Assembly: GCA_913030785.1 (NCBI GenBank)
Contig: CAJWER010000001.1
Coordinates: forward strand, 1 to 42,647
DNA: 42,647 nucleotides
Origin: an uncultured Chloroflexota bacterium
GTDB lineage: Bacteria; Chloroflexota; Dehalococcoidia; Lucifugimonadales; CAJWER01
Direction of reading: 5' to 3'
Numbering within the stretch: the first letter of the stretch is position 1; each line of letters opens with the position of its first letter. Position numbers and translations under genes: made by a program. Positions 7,939-16,637 of this stretch are shown in pieces. Below the pieces are notes generated by a model. It searched no databases. It worked only from the letters and a program-made list of their open reading frames with translations, and was not told the DNA's origin.

Positions 7939-9153
7939 TTACGGTGTGTTCCAGGTCTGGGGGGGTTGCCAGGTGGCGTGGGGGTAGCTCCCTTCGAGCA
8001 GTGGCGTGTGGGCAGGGTCGAGCAGTGGTGGTGGGGGCAGGTCTTCTTTCTCGGCTGGCAGGAGCTGATCCAGGTTGTGGGTTTCGGTGTTTTTTTGCTG
8101 CACCAGGATGACGAAGTCGCCCAGACCTCCTGGTCTGATGATGTCGCGCATGGCCATCATGTTGGCGTCGCGGTCCGGTTGCGAGAGCTCCATCCTGCGC
8201 AGGGTGTGAAGCCAGCGATTGATCCCGAGGGCGCCCAGAAGGTTTGCCTGGCTGACGATGCCGATACCAACGAGGCCGCTTTCGCCCCCTACTCGGTCAA
8301 GGGCCGCGAAGTCGACGTGGGTGGTGATGTCCTGGGCGCCAATGTGGCTGAGAGGGTCGTTGCCTGCCGTGTGGCTGCGGTGGGTCCGAAGGGTTCCATC
8401 GGGCCGGTGCGGCGAGTAAGGATCGGACCCGGCGTGACCATAGTCGATGGTGACCATGAACCCGCGATCTAGAGCTTGGGATGCCTCATCGATCCATGTC
8501 GCCATGCCCAGGTTGACTTCGCCTCGATACCCCTCGGGCAGTTTGTGGTCAACCCCCGCAACGGCCTGAATCAACTCCGGGGTGTTCGGCTCTTCGAGTA
8601 CCTCGCGTAACTCGCCGTCTTGCAGGGTGATGTATACCTCTCTTGGGATGCCGTCACGGACTTCGAATAGGGCGACGGGGAACGCATCGACCAGCTCGTT
8701 GGAGAGCATGCACCCGACTATGTTACGCAGGGGCACTCCCGTGGCTGCGACCCTATTGGTGGTCGTGGTATCTGGCGCAAGGTTCGGGGTCGGGGATATG
8801 CGATCGAGGACGACGTATCGGATGTTTTGCGCAAGCTGGTCGGAAAGCACTGGGATGAAAGCGGCGATGTCACGGGCAAGGAGTCCATCGCCTGCGCCCA
8901 TCTCTACTACATGGAACGGGGAAGGTCTTTCGAGCGCCTCCCACATATTGCGGAGCATGACTGCGAGTGCTGCTCCAAAAGTGGGGTGGGCGGAGGGACT
9001 GGTGTAGTAGTCGCCGCTCGCACCGACGGGGGAGCCGGACGTGTAGTAGCCGCCTGTCGGGTGGTAGAGGGCGAGTTCCATGAACTCGGCGAACGTGATC
9101 CGGCCATGGACGCCGATGCGGGCTTTGATCTCGGTTTCGGCAGGGTTGGTCAT
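7939..9153 (-). CDS. MidA/NDUFAF7-family SAM-dependent methyltransferase
   Basis: About 404 residues, of the COG1565 (DUF185) family. Its mitochondrial member NDUFAF7 dimethylates an arginine of a respiratory complex I subunit; bacterial targets are largely unknown. The N-terminus has RITFAEFMELALYHPTGGYY and GDYYTSPSAHPTFG, which are family signatures. The SAM-binding motif VVEMGAGDG follows, and later NELVDAFPV and TIDYGHAG. I prefer ATG 9153 (MTNPAETEIKARI), where family similarity begins; the frame is open upstream to an ATG at 9237. It sits downstream of the citrate synthase gene on the same strand but is separated by repeats. Confidence 0.85.
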   Translation of the reverse strand: MTNPAETEIKARIGVHGRITFAEFMELALYHPTGGYYTSGSPVGASGDYYTSPSAHPTFGAALAVMLRNMWEALERPSPFHVVEMGAGDGLLARDIAAFIPVLSDQLAQNIRYVVLDRISPTPNLAPDTTTTNRVAATGVPLRNIVGCMLSNELVDAFPVALFEVRDGIPREVYITLQDGELREVLEEPNTPELIQAVAGVDHKLPEGYRGEVNLGMATWIDEASQALDRGFMVTIDYGHAGSDPYSPHRPDGTLRTHRSHTAGNDPLSHIGAQDITTHVDFAALDRVGGESGLVGIGIVSQANLLGALGINRWLHTLRRMELSQPDRDANMMAMRDIIRPGGLGDFVILVQQKNTETHNLDQLLPAEKEDLPPPPLLDPAHTPLLEGSYPHATWQPPQTWNTP

Positions 9154-9279
9154 GGGGATACTGCGTGCGTTTTGTGCGGCCGGAGTTGTATGCGCGCCCG
9201 GGGGCTCCGCTAATTTGCGCAAGTCTCTCCCTCTCATAAAGAGGGATTAGCACAAGAGGTGTCCCACTGGCGAATTTGT

Positions 9280-9340
9280 CCTTCGACAAGCTCAGGACGA
9301 ACGGTGAATCTAAGGTTGAGTTCGTGGTGAACCCATCGAG
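9280..9340. repeat. Palindromic intergenic repeat, family 2 (near complete)
   Basis: CCTTCGACAAGCTCAGGACG, AACGGTGAATC, a short spacer, then GTTCGTGGTGAACCCATCGA. The arms are inverted repeats like those at 31-94. Confidence 0.8.
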
Positions 9341-9384
9341 TCACGGTTCCAGTTGGCGGTTTTTGAGGCAGAGCCGGTGAATTG

Positions 9385-9579
9385 TCAGGTTTTGGGTTGC
9401 GCTTGCTTGGCTCGACGGTTTTGGGACCCGGACCTGTCCCATCCGGATACGGGCATGGAGTTCTTGAACTCACCGACTTCTCCGCACAGAGTGCACACGC
9501 CCTGGCTAGTTGGTCCGTTAGGACTATCGATCAACCAGCGATGACGACATTCGGTCTCAAGCTCTTCCTGTTTGGTCAC
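9385..9579 (-). CDS. Small Cys/His zinc-ribbon-like protein
   Basis: A 64-residue protein beginning with GTG at 9579, eight bases after AAGGGA. The core ECRHRWLIDSPNG, GVCTLCGEVGEFKNS has Cys11, His13, Cys29 and Cys32, a spacing that could bind one zinc. The C-terminal ~15 residues are basic and Gln-rich. The clean ribosome site, the compact Cys/His pattern and the absence of competing frames make it a credible gene. I do not know its function; the HRW..C..CG..EF.NS pattern looks like a short conserved protein rather than a fragment of a larger enzyme. It lies 200 bases downstream of citrate synthase on the same strand. Confidence 0.65.
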   Translation of the reverse strand: MTKQEELETECRHRWLIDSPNGPTSQGVCTLCGEVGEFKNSMPVSGWDRSGSQNRRAKQAQPKT

Positions 9580-9777
9580 GGCAAGTCCCTTCTAGCCGAG
9601 CGCCCCCCTTGGATGGTACGTCGGCTGCTAGTCAGGCTTTTTGAAGAACTCCTCTGGGTCATACCATTTCCTCCGGTTCAGGGGAGAAATAAAAGCATGT
9701 TCGGTCGTGAGGTTGTCCTCACATACTTGGGTTCGGTACTATGCCCGTCTGTGCGCCTCCTCTATGTCAGATGACTG

Positions 9778-10929
9778 CTAATCTCGTTGGTCTATGGGTG
9801 AGTACTCCAAATCTACGGGCCCGGTGTAGAGCAGTCTCGGCCGGAGGATGTCCCTGACCGAGTACTGTTCGAACACGTGGAGTGTCCAGCCGGGCATGCG
9901 TCCAACGGCGAAGAGCGGAACGAAGAGGTCGTCGGGGATGCCGAGCAAGGAGTAGATCGCCCCGGACCACAGGTCCACATTGGGAGCGATACCCCGCTTG
10001 GCCCGCTTCTTCATGGCTTCGGTGTTTGTGACGGCCTCTATGATGGAGAACCATTTGGTCTGTCCGCGCCGTTCGCCAAGTGCTTTGGCCTCGGCTTTTA
10101 GGTGGACGGAACGCGGATCGACATCGTCATAGACAGGGTGACCAAATCCCATTACGCGACCGCGGTTGGCGATGATATTTTCGACGTATGCTTCCGCGTT
10201 CTCTTCGGAGCCAACCTCCTGGGCCATTCGTATGGCGCCTTCGGCTGCTCCGCCGTGTTTGGGGCCCTTGAGCACGGCAACTGCGGCTGTGATGGCCGCC
10301 CAGAAATCGGCCCCGGTGGAGGCGGCCACACGGGCGGCAAAGGCCGACGCGTTGGCGCCGTGCTCCGCATGGAGTATCAGGTCTGTGTCCATGAGGCTTG
10401 TGTCATCAGCGTCCGGTAGTTCGCCGAACAGCATGTAGAGGAAGTTGCCAGCGTGGGTCAATTCCGGATCGGGTTTGATGGGCTCCAGACCGTTCCTGAC
10501 GCGATGGTGAAATGCGACCATCGTGGCGACGGACGAGGTCAGTCGGATACCCTTCTTCAGTGCTCCCCGGGGGGACACATCCAAAATGTCGGGGTCCGAC
10601 AGGCTCATTGCAGAGACTGCCCCACGGAGTACGTCCATGGGATGGGCATTCCGGTAGATCCGGATGATGTCCTGGACCTCTTGCGGAAGCTCGCGGTTTG
10701 CTTTCAGGCTCGCATCGAGTCCGTCGAGTTGCGAGCGTGTGGGCAGGGAGCCGTGCAAGAGGAGATAAGTGGTCTCTTCGAAGGTGGAAAAGCGGGCAAG
10801 ATCGTCGATGTTATAGCCCCGGTAGAGGAGCTTTCCGGGCTTGGCAACGATGAGGCTAGAGGTTGTGCGGTCGAAGTAGCCGTTTTTGAGCCCTTTATTG
10901 AGCTCAATATTCTCTTTCACTACCGCCAT
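9778..10929 (-). CDS. gltA: Citrate synthase (citrate/2-methylcitrate synthase family)
   Basis: A 383-residue enzyme that condenses acetyl-CoA with oxaloacetate at the entry of the TCA cycle. The length and N-terminus (LNKGLKNGYFDRTTSSLI) fit the short Gram-positive/archaeal type of citrate synthase. The catalytic triad is in place: His225 in GPKHGG, His264 in GFGHPVY and Asp319 in NVDLWSG. The C-terminal substrate loop is GRMPGWTLHVFEQ and RPRLLYTG. A 2-methylcitrate synthase role cannot be excluded from sequence alone. It is transcribed divergently from rex, with a near-consensus promoter at 11058-11086 that leaves a leader of about 120 bases. Confidence 0.95.
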   Translation of the reverse strand: MAVVKENIELNKGLKNGYFDRTTSSLIVAKPGKLLYRGYNIDDLARFSTFEETTYLLLHGSLPTRSQLDGLDASLKANRELPQEVQDIIRIYRNAHPMDVLRGAVSAMSLSDPDILDVSPRGALKKGIRLTSSVATMVAFHHRVRNGLEPIKPDPELTHAGNFLYMLFGELPDADDTSLMDTDLILHAEHGANASAFAARVAASTGADFWAAITAAVAVLKGPKHGGAAEGAIRMAQEVGSEENAEAYVENIIANRGRVMGFGHPVYDDVDPRSVHLKAEAKALGERRGQTKWFSIIEAVTNTEAMKKRAKRGIAPNVDLWSGAIYSLLGIPDDLFVPLFAVGRMPGWTLHVFEQYSVRDILRPRLLYTGPVDLEYSPIDQRD

Positions 10930-11057
10930 GTCTACCTGTCTCCGACATTCCCGAACAGTAAGCTAGACGGGCGCAAAAATCTCAAAAGACAGGCGTACGC
11001 GAAAGGAACCAAATGCCGCGCCGAAACGGCGTCGCGAGACCCTCCAAGAGCAAGGAA

Positions 11058-11086
11058 ATTCTAGCATTCCACTTCCAAGCTGTCAA
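11058..11086 (-). promoter_or_regulatory. Near-consensus sigma70 promoter of citrate synthase
   Basis: Minus strand: TTGACA (11081-11086), 17 bases, TAGAAT (11058-11063). It is upstream of and directed into gltA. Confidence 0.75.
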
Positions 11087-11171
11087 GGAAGGGCGATAGT
11101 GGGGCGGGAGGTCGGATTGAGTCGGTGAGATCGGCGGGGCGCTGTTACCCGGCTTTATGGATGGCGAGGGT

Positions 11172-11189
11172 TAGTTATAATATTCACAA
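11172..11189. promoter_or_regulatory. Weak Rex-operator-like site upstream of rex
   Basis: TAGTTATAATATTCACAA keeps one full Rex half-site (TTCACAA) but the left arm is poor. It ends four bases before the -35 of the rex promoter. Autoregulation is common for Rex; the match is marginal. Confidence 0.3.
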
Positions 11190-11193
11190 GTCA

Positions 11194-11222
11194 TTGACGA
11201 GGCCGAGGTCAGTCGATACAAT
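11194..11222 (+). promoter_or_regulatory. Sigma70 promoter of rex
   Basis: TTGACG (11194-11199), 17 bases, TACAAT (11217-11222). It lies about 37 bases before the chosen ATG of rex. Confidence 0.7.
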
Positions 11223-11258
11223 GCCGTCCATCCAGAGGGTGGCAAATGAGGGGTGGCA

Positions 11259-11906
11259 ATGGAGTCTGGCGGAGTTCCCGATGTTGTCGTACTCAGGCTG
11301 CCTCTGTATGTCAGGGCCCTCTCTCAACTGCTAGCCGCTGGGTGCGAGGTCGTTAGTTCACAGAAACTCGGCGGTCTTCTCCAGGTTACCCCTGCGCAAA
11401 TAAGGAAAGATCTCAGCTATTTCGGCAGGTTCGGCAAGCAGGGACGTGGCTACAATGTCCGCTTCCTGCGGGACGAGCTGAAGCAGATTTTGGGCTTGGA
11501 CCGGAAGTGGCACGCGTGCCTCGTGGGCATGGGCTTCCTTGGCCAGGCGATCGTGAACTACCCCGGCTTTGCCCCAGAGGGTTTTGACATTGTGGCGGCT
11601 TTCGACAGCGACGCGGAGATGGTGGGGACGACTGTCCAGGGGTTGACGGTGCAGCCGATGGGAGAGCTTGACGCTCTGGTCCGGGGCGGGAGCATCAGTG
11701 TGGGTGTGGTGGCTGTCCCTGCGGCGCAGGCTCAGGAGGTGATCGACAAGCTAGTCGACGCCGGGGTTCACGGGATTCTGAATTACGCTCCGGTAGCGCC
11801 TCAGGTGCCGACGAGTGTTGTGATCAGGAATATCGACCCGGTGCTTTCGTTGCAGTCGATGACTTTCTATCTATTGAAGGAAGCTGAAAGGGCGTCTGGG
11901 CGCTAG
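11259..11906 (+). CDS. rex: Redox-sensing transcriptional repressor Rex
   Basis: A 215-residue homodimeric repressor. Rex binds operators of the TTGTGAANNNNTTCACAA type when NAD+ prevails and lets go when NADH rises. The N-terminal winged helix (residues ~5-80) has the recognition segment VTPAQIRKDLSYFGRFGKQG. The Rossmann domain follows, with the glycine-rich loop VGMGFLG and DAGVHGILNYAPV. The C-terminal helix VLSLQSMTFYLLKEAE performs the domain swap. ATG 11259 follows GAGGGG by five bases; GTG 11253 is possible. It is convergent with atpC, divergent from gltA, and close to several sites that look like its operator. Confidence 0.95.
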   Translation: MESGGVPDVVVLRLPLYVRALSQLLAAGCEVVSSQKLGGLLQVTPAQIRKDLSYFGRFGKQGRGYNVRFLRDELKQILGLDRKWHACLVGMGFLGQAIVNYPGFAPEGFDIVAAFDSDAEMVGTTVQGLTVQPMGELDALVRGGSISVGVVAVPAAQAQEVIDKLVDAGVHGILNYAPVAPQVPTSVVIRNIDPVLSLQSMTFYLLKEAERASGR

Positions 11907-11944
11907 TCCCGACCGCCTCTTGTTCGAGGAGTGAAGGTCGTAGT

Positions 11945-12000
11945 TGTGGGGGCACCCTCACACACTGCTGAGGGCACGCCCCTCTGCAGTCCCCTTGTTC
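11945..12000 (+). repeat. Dispersed two-hairpin repeat, family 1
   Basis: GTGGGGGCACCCTCACAC, then GAGGGCACGCCCCTCTGCAG and TCCCCTTG, between the convergent ends of rex and atpC, where it may also act as a bidirectional stop. Confidence 0.7.
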
Positions 12001-12062
12001 AGTGGCACTGCCATAGGTGACGACGTGTGTCGCTACGCGGGTCACAATAGCGCCTGTGGCGT

Positions 12063-12479
12063 CTACAGCGGGCGATTACGCCGGCGACGGGCGACTTTGA
12101 TGCGTGCCTGGGACCTTCGCAGGGAGGCCAGGGCCCTATGCAGATCCATGTCGACAGGCGCAGAGGCTATGCGTTCTTGCGCGGCCTTGAGGGCTGCCTC
12201 GGCCCGCTCAATGTCGATCTCATCAAGTCGTTCGGCGGTGTCGGCCAGGATGGTGACTTTCTCGGGCATGACTTCCATGAATCCGCCGCTGACGGCGATG
12301 AAGCTGTCTTCCCCGTCCTTGACTACGCGAATCTCGCCCGGCTTGAGAACGGTCAGCAGCGGGGCGTGGCTCGGTAGGATCGCCATTTCGCCCTCGACGC
12401 CAGGAGCCACTAGCAAGTCGACCTGGTTGGACGAGACGTGCCTCTCGGCGCTGACTATGTCTAGCTGGAATGTTGGCAC
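12063..12479 (-). CDS. atpC: ATP synthase F1 subunit epsilon
   Basis: A 138-residue central-stalk subunit that couples rotation to the c-ring and can inhibit ATP hydrolysis. The N-terminal beta-sandwich (MPTFQLDIVSAERHV, GVEGEMAILPSHAPLLT, FIAVSGGFMEV) and the C-terminal helical hairpin, here rich in Arg/Ala, are both present. It is the last gene of the atp operon, six bases after atpD. Confidence 0.93.
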   Translation of the reverse strand: MPTFQLDIVSAERHVSSNQVDLLVAPGVEGEMAILPSHAPLLTVLKPGEIRVVKDGEDSFIAVSGGFMEVMPEKVTILADTAERLDEIDIERAEAALKAAQERIASAPVDMDLHRALASLRRSQARIKVARRRRNRPL

Positions 12480-12485
12480 GGCCGG

Positions 12486-13883
12486 TTAGCCCTCTTCCTG
12501 CATCTTCTTGGCCTTCTCCACAGCCTCGTCGATGGTGCCCACCATGTAGAAGGCCTGCTCGGGCAGCTCGTCGTGTTTTCCGTCGAGTATTTCGCGGAAG
12601 CCGGCGACGGTGTCTTTGATGGGTACATAGCGTCCGGGCTGGCCAGTGAAGGCCTCAGCCACGAACATGGGCTGGGTCAGGAATCGCTGAATCTTCCTGG
12701 CGCGTACAACGGCCTGGCGGTCCTCGTCGGATAGCTCATCGACGCCGAGGATGGCGATGATGTCCTGCAGATCGCGATACCGCTGCAGTACCTGCTGGAC
12801 GCCTCGGGCGGTATCGTAGTGGTCGTTTCCGACGACCGAGGGCTCAAGGATCCTGGATGTGGATGCGAGGGGGTCGACTGCCGGGTAGAGGCCCTGCTCC
12901 GACAGGCTACGTTCCAAGGACACTACTGCATCGAGGTGGCCGAAGGTCGTGACGATTCCAGGGTCGGTATAGTCGTCGGCGGGGACGTAGATGGCCTGGA
13001 AGGACGTGATGGACCCCTCCGCGCTGGATGTGATGCGCTCTTCGAGGAGGCCCATCTCGGTCGCGAGCGTGGGCTGATAGCCCACGGCGGAGGGCATCCT
13101 GCCGAGAAGGGCGGAGACTTCCATGCCCGCCAAGATGTAGCGATAGATGTTGTCGATGAAGAGCAGGACGTCCTGGTTCCGCTGTTCTTTGAAGTACTCA
13201 GCCATGGTTAGTCCGGTTAGGCCGACACGGGCTCGGACACCGGGGGGCTCGTTCATCTGGCCGAACACGAGGACGGTACTGCCGAGGACACCGGACTCCT
13301 TCATTTCGTTCCAGAGGTCGTTGCCTTCGCGAGAGCGCTCACCGACGCCGGCGAAAACGGAGACGCCCTGGTGCTCTGCGCCGATGTTGCGGATGAGTTC
13401 CTGGATGATGATGGTCTTGCCCACGCCGGCACCGCCATATGCTCCGACCTTACCGCCCTTAGTGAAGGGAGTGATCAGATCCATGACCTTGACGCCGGTC
13501 TCTAGGACCTCGACGCTGGTGGTCTGCTCATCGAATTTCGGAGGAGCGCGGTGGATGGGCCAGGACTCGTCGGACTCGACGGCTTCAAGGCCGTCGATGG
13601 GCTCCCCAAGGGAGTTAAACAGGCGGCCGAGTGTAGGTTCACCTACTGGGACCGTGATGGGCTGGCCGGTATCAACGGCCTCCACTCCGCGCGCCAAGCC
13701 GTCGGTCGTACCGAGGGCCAAGCAGCGGACCCGGTTGTTGCCGACGTGCTGCTCGACCTCGAGAACGAGTCTCTCTCCGTTGAGTTGGGCCTCGAGTGCG
13801 TTGTAGATCGCTGGCATCTGCTCCGGCGGGAACTCTACGTCCACCACGGTGCCGATGACCTGGGTTACTGTTCCGGCTGCCAT
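12486..13883 (-). CDS. atpD: ATP synthase F1 subunit beta
   Basis: A 465-residue catalytic subunit. The P-loop GGAGVGKT starts near residue 152, the catalytic glutamate lies in GERSREGNDLW, the DELSDED motif sits near residue 390, and the Walker B-like LLFIDNIYRY follows the family pattern. The last is a Tyr variant of the usual FIDNIFR. The length is normal. It is preceded by atpG with an 80-base gap. Confidence 0.97.
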   Translation of the reverse strand: MAAGTVTQVIGTVVDVEFPPEQMPAIYNALEAQLNGERLVLEVEQHVGNNRVRCLALGTTDGLARGVEAVDTGQPITVPVGEPTLGRLFNSLGEPIDGLEAVESDESWPIHRAPPKFDEQTTSVEVLETGVKVMDLITPFTKGGKVGAYGGAGVGKTIIIQELIRNIGAEHQGVSVFAGVGERSREGNDLWNEMKESGVLGSTVLVFGQMNEPPGVRARVGLTGLTMAEYFKEQRNQDVLLFIDNIYRYILAGMEVSALLGRMPSAVGYQPTLATEMGLLEERITSSAEGSITSFQAIYVPADDYTDPGIVTTFGHLDAVVSLERSLSEQGLYPAVDPLASTSRILEPSVVGNDHYDTARGVQQVLQRYRDLQDIIAILGVDELSDEDRQAVVRARKIQRFLTQPMFVAEAFTGQPGRYVPIKDTVAGFREILDGKHDELPEQAFYMVGTIDEAVEKAKKMQEEG

Positions 13884-13962
13884 TGTTCCTCCTGGGATTG
13901 GGGCAGGGCCCCACCCATCATATTCGGGTGCCCGGGTTCGTCCCAGGCACCTGCACGGGTAT

Positions 13963-14823
13963 CTACTGCTCTACGGCGACGGCGCCTCCGATGATGTCGA
14001 GGAGCTCCTTGGTGATGCTCTCTTGCCTGGCCTTGTTCATGACCAGTGTGAGGTCGTCGACCATCTCGTTTGCGTTGTCGGTGGCGTTGCGCATGGCCAC
14101 CATGCGGGCCGACTGCTCAGATGCTATGGACTCGAGTACCGAATGGTATATCTGCATTTCTACGAATCGTGGCAGCAACTCTGTTAGAACGGTCATGCTG
14201 TCTGGCTCGTAGATGTAACCAACGGACTCGCTGGACTTCAGTTCCGCCGGTACAACCGGAAGGAGCTGGATAACGATGGGCTGTTGGACGGTGGTGCTCA
14301 CGAAGCTGGCGTATGAAATGTAGACGGCGTCTACACGCTCGGCGGTGTAGTCGTCGATTACGAGCCGGGCTATGGGTGCTATGTCGATCAGGCTCGGCTG
14401 GTCTCCGAGGTCTGTGAAGACTGCCTTGACGTCCTGGCCGCCACTGACCATGAAGTCTCTGCCCTTTTTGCCAACAGTTATGACGTTGGACTTGGCGCTC
14501 TGGTGAAGGATGAACTGGGCAGCTTCGCGATTGATGCTGGTGTTCAGGCCACCGGTCAGGCCTCTGTCGGGAGTGATGTGGACTACGGTGAGGTTGTCCA
14601 CGTCCCTGCGTCGAAGGACGGGATGCAGGTTGTCTTCCTCGTGGGGCTGGGCGGCCAGATCGGCGAGGAGGGCGTTTATGTGATCGTTATAAGGACGGCC
14701 TCTCAGGGCCATCTCCTGGGTACGCCGCATTTTGGATGCGGCGATCATGGACATAGCCTTGGTGATCTTGGCTGTATTTTCGACACTACGGATGCGTCGC
14801 TTTAGCTGTTGTGCACTCGGCAT
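13963..14823 (-). CDS. atpG: ATP synthase F1 subunit gamma
   Basis: A central rotor shaft of about 286 residues. ATG 14823 (MPSAQQLKRRIRSVENTAKI) follows AAAGGA, so I reject the upstream in-frame ATG at 14853. Hallmarks are the N-terminal coiled-coil KITKAMSMIAASKMRR, the DRGLTGGLN turn and the C-terminal helix SARMVAMRNATDNANEM. It ends in a short Ala/Val tail. Confidence 0.95.
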   Translation of the reverse strand: MPSAQQLKRRIRSVENTAKITKAMSMIAASKMRRTQEMALRGRPYNDHINALLADLAAQPHEEDNLHPVLRRRDVDNLTVVHITPDRGLTGGLNTSINREAAQFILHQSAKSNVITVGKKGRDFMVSGGQDVKAVFTDLGDQPSLIDIAPIARLVIDDYTAERVDAVYISYASFVSTTVQQPIVIQLLPVVPAELKSSESVGYIYEPDSMTVLTELLPRFVEMQIYHSVLESIASEQSARMVAMRNATDNANEMVDDLTLVMNKARQESITKELLDIIGGAVAVEQ

Positions 14824-14857
14824 ATGGTCCTTTCGACCATCTCCTTGCCCCATTCCT

Positions 14858-14941
14858 ATCCAGGAAGGGGTTCAAGAGAGGGTTATGGGGGTTCCCCCCC
14901 AGTCCTCTGCCAGAGGGTTCTACCTCTGGACTTTCTGCATT
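14858..14941 (+). repeat. Dispersed two-hairpin repeat, family 1
   Basis: Left module TCCAGGAAGGGG, stem GGGGGTTCCCCCC, then CAGAGGGTTCTACCTCTGGA, in the gap between atpA and atpG inside the atp operon. Confidence 0.8.
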
Positions 14942-15019
14942 GTCAGTACTGCTCACTTCGGTGCCGATCTGGCTTCCTGTCCGTTTGTGGAGAGGAATGA
15001 GGTGAGGGTGAGTTGTTGG

Positions 15020-16531
15020 CTAGTATGGCACGCTCGACTTGAATTCTTCGCCTGCCTTTGTGAGGGCTTCGGCGGTCTCGTCGGTGATGTTTTTCGTATC
15101 TGCGATGCTCTTGAGAATCTCGGGATGGCTGGCTTCGAGAAAGCTCTGGAAGCCCTTCTCGAAGTCGGCTACCTTCGTCAGGTCGACATCGTCCAGGATG
15201 CCGTTGATCAGTGCGAACAGGACGCATACCTCCTGCTCAAGGGAGAAGGGCGCGTCCTGGACCTGTTTTAGGACCTCGACGGCCCGCTGCCCACGTTCGA
15301 GCTGGGCACGTGTAGCCGCGTCCAGGTCGGATGTGCCGAACTGGGCGAAGGTGGCAAGCTCGCGGTACTGGGCCAGCTCCAGGCGGAGCCTCCCTGCTAC
15401 GCTCTTCATGGCCTTGCTCTGGGCGGCGCTGCCGACTCGTGAGACGGAGAGGCCGGCGTTGACGGCGGGCCTCATGCCCGACATGAACAGCTCCGGCTCG
15501 AGGTATATCTGGCCGTCTGTGATGGAGATGACGTTGGTGGGAACGTAGGCCGAGACGTCGCCTAAGAGTGTCTCAATGATGGGCAGTGCGGTCATCGACC
15601 CGCCCCCGAGTTCAGGAGAGAGCCTGGCGGACCTTTCGAGGAGGCGGCTATGCACGTAGAAGACGTCGCCTGGATACGCTTCGCGGCCCGGAGGGCGCCT
15701 GAGCAGCAGGGACATCTGCCTGTAGGCCCATGCGTGTTTCGATAGGTCGTCGTAGACGATCAGAGCGTCCTGGCCGTTGTACATGAACTCTTCTGCCATC
15801 GCACATCCGGCGTAGGGGGCGAGGAACTGCAATGGGGCCGGGTCGGAGGCGCTGGCGGACACTACGATAGTGTGTTCCATGGCGCCATTTTCTTCTAGAA
15901 GGGCGACTGTCTGGGCTACTTTCCCGATCTTCTGGCCTATTGCGACGTAGACGCAGAATAAGTCTCCACCCTTTTGGTTGATGATGGCGTCGGTGGCAAG
16001 TGTGGTTTTGCCGATGCCCCGGTCGCCGATGATCAGTTCGCGCTGTCCACGGCCAATGGCGACCATCGCATCGATGGCTTTGATTCCGGTCTGGACCGGG
16101 ACGGTGACGGATTGTCGCGCAGCCACGCCGGGGGCGACGATCTCGGCCGGGCGGGTCTTAATGGACTTGATTGGGCCTTTGCCGTCGATGGGCCTGCCGA
16201 GTGGGTCGACGACGCGTCCTAGGAACTCTTTGCCGACGGGCAGCTCAGCGACGCGCCCGGTGCTGCGTACCTCGGTGCCTTCTTGCACAGAGAGCGGGTC
16301 GCCCAGTATTACTGCGCCGACGCCGTCCTCTTCGAGGTTGAGGGCCATGCCGACGGTGCCTCCCTCAAACTCGATCAGCTCGGTGGAGCCAACTCCGGAG
16401 AGGCCGTGAATCCTGGCGATGCCGTCACCGACTTCGACGACGACGCCTACGTCGGTCATCGTGAGATCTTGACCGAACTCCTCGATCTGCCGTTTGATAA
16501 CGGACGCTATGTCCTGTCCTCTTACTGCCAT
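15020..16531 (-). CDS. atpA: ATP synthase F1 subunit alpha
   Basis: A 503-residue non-catalytic nucleotide-binding subunit. The P-loop GDRGIGKT is near residue 169. The C-terminal domain includes the arginine-finger region AGLSVSRVGSAAQ. The N-terminus MAVRGQDIASVIKRQIEEFG is the delta-binding helix. The length is normal and no anomalies are seen. Confidence 0.97.
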   Translation of the reverse strand: MAVRGQDIASVIKRQIEEFGQDLTMTDVGVVVEVGDGIARIHGLSGVGSTELIEFEGGTVGMALNLEEDGVGAVILGDPLSVQEGTEVRSTGRVAELPVGKEFLGRVVDPLGRPIDGKGPIKSIKTRPAEIVAPGVAARQSVTVPVQTGIKAIDAMVAIGRGQRELIIGDRGIGKTTLATDAIINQKGGDLFCVYVAIGQKIGKVAQTVALLEENGAMEHTIVVSASASDPAPLQFLAPYAGCAMAEEFMYNGQDALIVYDDLSKHAWAYRQMSLLLRRPPGREAYPGDVFYVHSRLLERSARLSPELGGGSMTALPIIETLLGDVSAYVPTNVISITDGQIYLEPELFMSGMRPAVNAGLSVSRVGSAAQSKAMKSVAGRLRLELAQYRELATFAQFGTSDLDAATRAQLERGQRAVEVLKQVQDAPFSLEQEVCVLFALINGILDDVDLTKVADFEKGFQSFLEASHPEILKSIADTKNITDETAEALTKAGEEFKSSVPY

Positions 16532-16580
16532 CGCTGCCTCCCTAAGAGCAACTGCCCTGCCAAGACGGATTTAGGGCTGG

Positions 16581-16627
16581 GTCTGAGGGCCTTCCTCAGA
16601 CAACTGGCAAGGGGACTAGTCCCCTTG
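16581..16627. repeat. Two perfect hairpins between atpH and atpA (family 1-like)
   Basis: GTCTGAGG-GCCTT-CCTCAGAC (16581-16601) is followed by the perfect 20-base palindrome CAAGGGGACTAGTCCCCTTG (16608-16627). The second resembles the right half of the dispersed repeat. They could act on the operon mRNA. Confidence 0.65.
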
Positions 16628-16637
16628 CTTATGTGGT

